Shown here: in pieces, positions 22,402 to 27,002 of the stretch
How positions within the stretch are numbered: position 1 is the stretch's first letter
Layout of the letters: the number at the start of each line of letters is the position of its first letter
NCBI GenBank assembly: GCA_031276545.1
Contig: JAISMW010000079.1
Span: 1 to 27,002, forward strand
DNA length: 27,002 nucleotides
Direction of reading: 5' to 3'
Source of the DNA: Tannerellaceae bacterium
GTDB taxonomy: Bacteria; Bacteroidota; Bacteroidia; Bacteroidales; Tannerellaceae
Position numbers and translations under genes: made by a program
The notes under the pieces: generated by a model
The model's database searches: none
Told to the model about the DNA's origin: nothing
What the model saw: only the letters and a program-made list of their open reading frames with translations

Positions 22402-23949
22402 ATGACACACAAAGCCAGTATTCTTTGGGCCGACGACGAGATAGACTTGCTGAAACCCCACATCCTTTTCCTCACCGACAGAGGCTACGGGGTGGTAGCG
22501 GTGGTCAGCGGACAAGACGCTCTCGACCGCTGCAAAGAACAGATATTCGACATTATCTTCCTCGATGAAAACATGCCGGGACTCTCCGGACTCGAAACCC
22601 TTTCGCGTATTAAGGAAATCAACCCTACCGTACCCGTGGTGATGGTCACCAAAAGCGAAGAAGAGAGCATTATGAACCAGGCCATCGGCAATAAAATCGC
22701 CGACTATCTGATCAAGCCGGTCAATCCCAACCAACTGCTGCTTTCCATCAAAAAGAATGTACACCAGCACAGCATTATCTCCGAAGCTACCACACAGAGT
22801 TATCAGCAAGAATTTGCCCGTATCGGAATACAAATCAACGAGTCTTTCACCGCCGACGACTGGGTGGAGGTCTACAAAAAACTTGTCTATTGGGAACTCG
22901 AACTCGAAAGCGGACAAGCACACATGAGCGACCTGCTGAAAATGCAAAAAAAGGAAGCCAATCTCAACTTCGGACGTTTCGTGAAACAGCACTACATCCA
23001 CTGGATACAGTCGCCCGACAACCGCCCGCTCATGAGCCCCGACCTCTTCAAAAAAAGAGTCTTCCCGCTGCTGGACAACGACGAAAAAGTATTCTTTATC
23101 CTCATCGACAATTTCCGCCTCGACCAGTGGAAGGTGGTGAAAGAACTCCTGGCCGACTCCTTTACCTTCGACGAAAGCCTCTACTACTCCATCCTGCCGA
23201 CAGCCACCCAGTATGCACGGAACGCGATCTTCTCCGGACTGATGCCCGTTCAGATCGAACAGATCTTCCCCGAACTCTGGGTGGACGAAGAAAGCGAGGA
23301 AGGAAAAAACCTCAACGAAGCCCCGCTCATTCAAACACAAATCGACCGCTTCCGCAAAAAATACAGCTTCTCCTACACCAAAGCAAACGACTCCGTACAC
23401 GGAGAACGGCTGCTCGGCAATGTAACCGCACTGATGCAAAACAGGCTGAACGTAATCGTCCTGAACTTCATCGACATGCTCTCGCACGCACGCACGGAAA
23501 TGAAAATGATCCGCGAGCTGGCACAATCCGAAGCCGCCTACCGCAGCCTCACCAAATCATGGTTCCAGCATTCCTTTACCCTCGAACTCTTTCACCGGAT
23601 CGCCGAAAAGGGACACAAGATAATCCTCACCACCGACCACGGCACCATCCGCGTAGACAGTCCCGTAAAAGTGGTAGGCGATAAAAACACCAACACCAAC
23701 CTGCGATACAAAGTAGGAAAAAACATGAATTACAACCTTAAGGACATATTCGAAATACGGGAACCCGAAAAAGCCGGACTCCCCTCGCCCAACCTGAGCA
23801 GCAAATATATTTTCGCCCTGAACGACAGTTTCTTCGTCTACCCGAACAATTACAACTATTACGTCGCTTACTACAAAAACACCTTCCAGCACGGAGGCAT
23901 CTCCATGGAAGAAATGCTGATCCCCTTTATCACCATGACTCCCAAATAA
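22402..23949 (+). CDS. porX: PorX-type response regulator with PglZ/alkaline-phosphatase-like domain
   Basis: A 515-residue regulator. Residues 1-120 are a receiver domain with acidic Asp11/Asp12, phospho-acceptor Asp55 in IIFLDENMPG, Thr83 and Lys105 in YLIKPVNP. A helical linker follows. Residues about 205-515 form a PglZ domain of the alkaline phosphatase superfamily, with likely metal/catalytic residues Asp236 (FILIDNFRLDQW), Thr269 (ILPTATQYARN), Asp412-His413 (ILTTDHGTIRVD) and His497 (QHGGISMEE). In Porphyromonas and other T9SS bacteria PorX controls type IX secretion, and its PglZ domain is a phosphodiesterase acting on oligonucleotides. Homologues also occur in Bacteroidales without obvious T9SS. 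tsaE follows 27 nt downstream. Confidence 0.93.
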   Translation: MTHKASILWADDEIDLLKPHILFLTDRGYGVVAVVSGQDALDRCKEQIFDIIFLDENMPGLSGLETLSRIKEINPTVPVVMVTKSEEESIMNQAIGNKIADYLIKPVNPNQLLLSIKKNVHQHSIISEATTQSYQQEFARIGIQINESFTADDWVEVYKKLVYWELELESGQAHMSDLLKMQKKEANLNFGRFVKQHYIHWIQSPDNRPLMSPDLFKKRVFPLLDNDEKVFFILIDNFRLDQWKVVKELLADSFTFDESLYYSILPTATQYARNAIFSGLMPVQIEQIFPELWVDEESEEGKNLNEAPLIQTQIDRFRKKYSFSYTKANDSVHGERLLGNVTALMQNRLNVIVLNFIDMLSHARTEMKMIRELAQSEAAYRSLTKSWFQHSFTLELFHRIAEKGHKIILTTDHGTIRVDSPVKVVGDKNTNTNLRYKVGKNMNYNLKDIFEIREPEKAGLPSPNLSSKYIFALNDSFFVYPNNYNYYVAYYKNTFQHGGISMEEMLIPFITMTPK

Positions 23950-23976
23950 GCAATAACCATATTACACACAAACAAT

Positions 23977-24378
23977 ATGAACACCGAAGAAGAACGGAAC
24001 GCAGCTCAACACTTCATCCAAAAAATGAACGGAAAGAAAGTCTTTGCTTTCCACGGAAAAATGGGAGCCGGGAAAACCACCTTCATCAAAGCCGTCTGCA
24101 AACTCTTAGGCGTTGAAGAAGTGGTAAACAGCCCGACCTTCTCCATCATCAACGAATACCACATCGAAAAAACCGGCGAAACCGTCTACCATTTCGACTT
24201 CTACCGAATCAGCAACCCCGAAGAAGCCGAAGACCTCGGACTCGAAGATTTCTTCTACAGCGGAAAACTCTGCTTCATCGAATGGCCTGAAAAAATAGGC
24301 AACTGCCTCCCCGACGGCACCTCGCACATAGACATCACCGAAAACCCCGACGGCTCCCGCTCCATCCTCATACATTAA
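23977..24378 (+). CDS. tsaE: tRNA threonylcarbamoyladenosine biosynthesis ATPase TsaE
   Basis: A 133-residue P-loop ATPase that, with TsaB and TsaD, is needed for the t6A modification of tRNAs reading ANN codons. The Walker A motif is GKMGAGKTTFIKAV (about residues 27-40). The family sequence VNSPTFSIINEY and the Walker B-like region VYHFDFYRISNPEEAEDLGL follow, and CFIEWPEKIGNCLP is the conserved TsaE C-terminal segment. Length is normal. It is placed between porX and a small membrane protein, an arrangement I recognise from other Bacteroidales. Confidence 0.97.
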   Translation: MNTEEERNAAQHFIQKMNGKKVFAFHGKMGAGKTTFIKAVCKLLGVEEVVNSPTFSIINEYHIEKTGETVYHFDFYRISNPEEAEDLGLEDFFYSGKLCFIEWPEKIGNCLPDGTSHIDITENPDGSRSILIH

Positions 24379-24381
24379 TAC

Positions 24382-24600
24382 ATGCAAACATCCGAACTGC
24401 TCGTCTTCGCACTCTTCGTCCTCTCCGGAGCCGTCTCGCTCACAGTCGCCGCAGGCAACTTCGACTGGTTCTTCCGGAGCCGCCAAACCGCCACCTTTGT
24501 CTACCGCCTCGGACGCAACGGCGCACGCATCTTCTACGGATTGCTGGGAATCGCCCTCATCGCGGCAGGCATCCTCTTCTTTTTCTTCGGATACCGCTAA
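24382..24600 (+). CDS. Small two-helix membrane protein (Imm17-like)
   Basis: A 72-residue protein with two hydrophobic helices (about residues 6-25 and 48-70) separated by a basic loop containing GNFDWFFRSRQTATFVYRLG. The N-[FW]-D-W-F-F motif and size are those of the Imm17-like family, a label for small Bacteroidetes membrane proteins. No toxin gene is nearby, so an immunity function is not supported here. The ATG comes 3 nt after the tsaE stop, so it is the third gene of this operon. It ends 18 bp before the convergent GLUG gene. Confidence 0.75.
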   Translation: MQTSELLVFALFVLSGAVSLTVAAGNFDWFFRSRQTATFVYRLGRNGARIFYGLLGIALIAAGILFFFFGYR

Positions 24601-24618
24601 AGGCTACGCACCGCCCTC

Positions 24619-26421
24619 CTACGGAAGCGGCACATCCTCCTGCCACAGCAAATTCGCCAGCCTCGGCAAAGCGCCCCCGGATACGGGATGCCACACCTTG
24701 CCCTTCACATTCCACTCCGACACCGGAAGCGAAAACACCGACCCGTCCCACTCGCGCCCGTTCTTCACCGTCTTCGCCTGCGTCCACTGCCCCTCCCTGA
24801 CGCCGGCATAATTGCGTCCCATCATCCCCGAAAAAGGAGGACGTACACCCTGTATCAGACCGGCAATCCGGAACGTATGATTTCCGTTTCCGTTCAGAAA
24901 GGAAAGAGCCGCCAGGCAATGAACAACCTGGGGAGGACGGACAGCTTCCTTCGACTTCTGCATACGTCCGGCAATCCCCCCCGTTACATCCGGAAAAACC
25001 GTATCCCCGCGATTAATGGCGCCCGCCGCGTAGCAGTCCGAAATCAGAGCCGACACCGTATGATTCTCCCCGTTCCCCACCGTAGCCAGGCTCCCGGCCA
25101 GACCGCCCAGGAATCCGCTGCGCGACGCAATCGAAGCGTAGCTGTAGCAACTGCGCATACGGAACAGACCCCGGCCGGCCCCTCCCCCACCCCCGTAGCC
25201 CGTGGCCGAACCGGAAGCAAAGCCGGCAATACCGCCGGTAGACGTGGCAGCCGATTCGCCCGGCGCATCGCCCCCGCCCACAGCCCCCCGGTTGGCCGAA
25301 TACTGTACAAGGAACGTTCCCGCACCGTAGCCCGAAGCCGTCACAAATCCCCCCGGCCTGTCGCCATAGCCGGAACCGTCACCGTAACCCAGCAAACCGC
25401 CGGTGTACGAAAACGCCTGATGACCCACAGCATCCCCCCCCGTCACGGCGCCGCTGTTCAGACAATATTCAATAACGAAAGCACCCGTTCCCCCGCCCTG
25501 TCCGTAGCCGTCGCCCGAAGCATAACCAAAGCCCAGGATACCGCCGGTAGACGAAACAGCCTCCTTCCCCGCAGCATCCCCGCCCCGGATCCCGCCACTA
25601 TTCAAGCAGGAACGGATAACGAACACCCCGGACGCCCGCCCCGCCCCGTCGCAATAACCATGCCCCCGCCCCTTGCCGACAATACCGCCGGTATACGGAA
25701 AAGCCGAAGCCGGCGCCGAAACAACGCTACTGCTGCTGCAATAATCAATCAAAACAAGCGCTTCACCCTCCCCCTCAGAAAAAGCATACGCCTCCCCTAT
25801 CAGACCGCCGGTATGCGACACCTCCGTATCAGCGCCCAAAACCGTCATACACTGGATATGGCAATTACGCACCACAATAGAATCCCGTCCACCCGACACG
25901 CTGCACAGCAGATAAGCCGCCAGACATCCGGTACGCGAAACCGCCTCGCGCCCTCCCCCCACAATCACCCCGCCATCTATCGTAAGGTTCTCAATCCTCG
26001 CCCCGTTCCCCAGATAGCCGAAAAGCCCTGCGGCAGCATACACATTATCCACCTCCGTACTCCCGATATAAAGATTATGAATCACCTTCCCGTTACCGTT
26101 GAACACCCCCCGGAAAGGCTGGTGCGCCTCGCTGCCTATCGGGATCCAGAAATGCCTGCCCAAATCCAAGTCTTCCGTCAGGACAAAATACTCCCCCTGG
26201 AAACTCTTCCCCGGCCACATATTCACCTGTTCAGCCAAGTAAGAAAGAGCCGTAACAGACGACACCCGATAAGGATCCAGCCTCGTGCCGGCACCCTCGA
26301 ACGTAAATCCCCCTTCATCATTATACCAGTCCCCCCTCTGTCCGCGGGAAGGAACAGCACAAAGCAGGAAAAAAAGCACAGCAATCAGAACAGCACGCAT
26401 ACCCGTAATTTTTTGTTTCAT
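24619..26421 (-). CDS. GLUG-repeat secreted protein
   Basis: A 600-residue exported protein from the chosen start MKQKITGMRAVLIAVLFFLL (Met codons at 26427 and 26400 are alternatives). The signal peptide ends near PSRGQ. The start of the mature region (GTRLDPYRVSSVTALSYLAE, NMWPGKSFQGEYFVLTEDLD, WIPIGSEAHQPFRGVFNGNG) is the standard lead-in of Bacteroidales GLUG proteins. Repeats of the form C-LNSGxVxGGDAxGxxAxSxTGGIxG follow across about residues 200-450, consistent with a right-handed beta-helix. Gly-Tyr-rich insertions (YGQGGG, GYGDGSGYGD) are striking. It is probably a surface adhesin or glycan-exposed protein; no enzymatic residues are recognised. Confidence 0.88.
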   Translation of the reverse strand: MKQKITGMRAVLIAVLFFLLCAVPSRGQRGDWYNDEGGFTFEGAGTRLDPYRVSSVTALSYLAEQVNMWPGKSFQGEYFVLTEDLDLGRHFWIPIGSEAHQPFRGVFNGNGKVIHNLYIGSTEVDNVYAAAGLFGYLGNGARIENLTIDGGVIVGGGREAVSRTGCLAAYLLCSVSGGRDSIVVRNCHIQCMTVLGADTEVSHTGGLIGEAYAFSEGEGEALVLIDYCSSSSVVSAPASAFPYTGGIVGKGRGHGYCDGAGRASGVFVIRSCLNSGGIRGGDAAGKEAVSSTGGILGFGYASGDGYGQGGGTGAFVIEYCLNSGAVTGGDAVGHQAFSYTGGLLGYGDGSGYGDRPGGFVTASGYGAGTFLVQYSANRGAVGGGDAPGESAATSTGGIAGFASGSATGYGGGGGAGRGLFRMRSCYSYASIASRSGFLGGLAGSLATVGNGENHTVSALISDCYAAGAINRGDTVFPDVTGGIAGRMQKSKEAVRPPQVVHCLAALSFLNGNGNHTFRIAGLIQGVRPPFSGMMGRNYAGVREGQWTQAKTVKNGREWDGSVFSLPVSEWNVKGKVWHPVSGGALPRLANLLWQEDVPLP

Positions 26422-26424
26422 ACT

Positions 26425-26432
26425 CAAAAGTA
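26425..26432 (-). promoter_or_regulatory. Possible -7 element of the GLUG gene
   Basis: TACTTTTG on the minus strand is a perfect TAnnTTTG match but overlaps the two upstream Met codons. If real it would favour the start at 26400. No -33 element at the usual distance is seen. Confidence 0.3.
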
Positions 26433-26433
26433 A

Positions 26434-26811
26434 GCAATTCTATTCAATCAGGAATTTCCTCCCCATTTTTTCGCCCCCTCCCACCCCAGTCCTTTTTCCA
26501 TTCAGGCCGAACCTTTATCCGTTCCATTCAAAACGAAGCAAACCGTCATCTTTTCCAGCCCCTCCATCCCCCGCCATTTTTTCCTTGAAGACAGGAAAAG
26601 AAGAGAGAGAAACCGCCGAACCCCATTGCCCCCTCCGCTTTAGGCAAACAGCGTCGAGGAATGAGCGGAAACAATGAAGAAAATAAGCCGGGAGACTGTA
26701 TCCATAAGAGGATAACAGCAACAGATTGTCACCCCATTCCCTCATGCTTCCAGTTCGTACACATTGTTCGCAGGAAAAAATAAGATAATGAGTCAGTCCT
26801 TATGAAGCCAT
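26434..26811. other. Non-coding stretch before the transposase
   Basis: No gene, tRNA or repeat is recognised. The open frames here are short, compositionally biased and without recognisable domains. Sequence becomes AT-rich near 26780, close to the transposase gene. Confidence 0.5.
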
Positions 26812-26836
26812 CATATTATTGAATATCAATAATATG
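26812..26836. repeat. Perfect 11-bp inverted repeat before the transposase gene
   Basis: CATATTATTGA, then 3 nt, then TCAATAATATG. It lies 66 bp before the transposase ATG and could be a hairpin or part of the insertion sequence left end. Confidence 0.7.
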
Positions 26837-26848
26837 GTTGTAAAAAAG

Positions 26849-26880
26849 TTTGCTGTTTTCAACCGGTTTTTGTAACTTTG
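26849..26880 (+). promoter_or_regulatory. Promoter of the transposase gene
   Basis: TTTG at 26849-26852 and TAACTTTG at 26873-26880 match the Bacteroidetes promoter form with a 20-nt spacer. The leader would be about 15 nt. Confidence 0.5.
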
Positions 26881-26901
26881 TCACATAAAAACCGGAAAAT
26901 T

Positions 26902-27002
26902 ATGTTAGGAAAATTATCTGTGGATGACCATCGCGAACTGTTTCGCACCCGATTGGCGGATTTGATTAATCCGGAGCACGAACTTGCTCTTTTGACCAAT
27001 AA
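26902..27002 (+). CDS. IS5-family-like transposase, N-terminus (partial at window end)
   Basis: The last 101 bases hold ATG followed by 32 more codons and then the window ends. The visible residues include ELFRTRLADLINPEHELALL, which is the pattern at the start of many Bacteroidetes IS5-like transposases (LF...L...INPEHEL..L). The catalytic DDE residues would lie downstream, outside the window. The AT-rich upstream region contains a promoter and a perfect 11-bp inverted repeat. Only the start can be seen, so subgroup and intactness are unknown. Confidence 0.65.
   Translation, partial: MLGKLSVDDHRELFRTRLADLINPEHELALLTN

Noticed and set aside
22399..23526. 375-codon minus-strand frame opposite porX
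   Set aside because: A shadow of the conserved REC-PglZ frame.
24382..24600. Toxin-immunity system
   Set aside because: Only an Imm17-like small membrane protein is present and no toxin gene is nearby; the link to tsaE is a common genomic arrangement.
24688..26433. 581-codon plus-strand frame opposite the GLUG gene
   Set aside because: Its translation is Arg/Pro/His-rich and has no domain, while the minus strand encodes a clear GLUG protein with a signal peptide.

Overview
The window is chromosomal DNA from a member of the Bacteroidales. The evidence is a SusC/SusD pair, an LpxB, a NigD-like lipoprotein, a PorX-type REC-PglZ regulator next to tsaE, DUF3575/DUF3868 fimbria-type envelope genes, and many promoters of the Bacteroidetes form (-7 TAnnTTTG, sometimes with TTTG/TTG about 18-20 nt upstream). 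No 16S rRNA is present, so genus is not assignable; a Bacteroides/Parabacteroides/Tannerella-like relative is a guess.

Layout. 1-1161: AT-rich remnant of a defence locus, made of the C-terminal part of a type ISP restriction-modification enzyme and a frameshifted, truncated AlbA_2-type ATP-binding protein. 1162-2120: non-coding, with tandem array 1 and the susC leader. 2121-7037: SusC and SusD, with no enzyme or regulator gene beside them. 7198-8352: lpxB, followed by tandem array 2 (8404-8924). 9025-9759: NigD-like lipoprotein. 9891-12041: ECF sigma factor, single-pass membrane protein (probable anti-sigma factor) and a DUF4097-type beta-repeat envelope protein in one operon. 12181-14560: GHL10-type lipoprotein and an AraC regulator in one operon. 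14561-15272: tandem array 3 and a very long hairpin. 15273-16742 (minus): DUF3575 then DUF3868 operon. 16843-18891 (minus): secreted two-lamin-tail-domain protein. 19010-21275: asd, pnuC/pnuT-like transporter and thiamine pyrophosphokinase. 21272-21973 (minus): Bacteroidales-type hypothetical. 22212-22284 (minus): tRNA-Lys(CTT). 22402-24600: porX, tsaE and a small two-helix membrane protein. 24619-26421 (minus): GLUG-repeat secreted protein. 26902-end: start of an IS5-like transposase.

The most unusual content is a set of three intergenic tandem arrays. They differ completely in unit sequence but share an architecture. Every unit carries a palindrome or interrupted palindrome. Periods are exactly 42 bp (array 1, 5 copies), 21 bp with rare 20/22-bp steps (array 2, about 21 copies) and exactly 42 bp (array 3, 10 copies), that is two or four turns of B-DNA, so the palindromes lie on one face of the helix. 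Array 2 is bracketed by a perfect 19-bp inverted repeat, and a near copy of the same flank (26 of 29 bases) sits in inverted orientation beside array 3. This suggests one family of array-bearing elements whose cores change while the borders and helical phasing are kept. I know of no described family matching this, but could not search.
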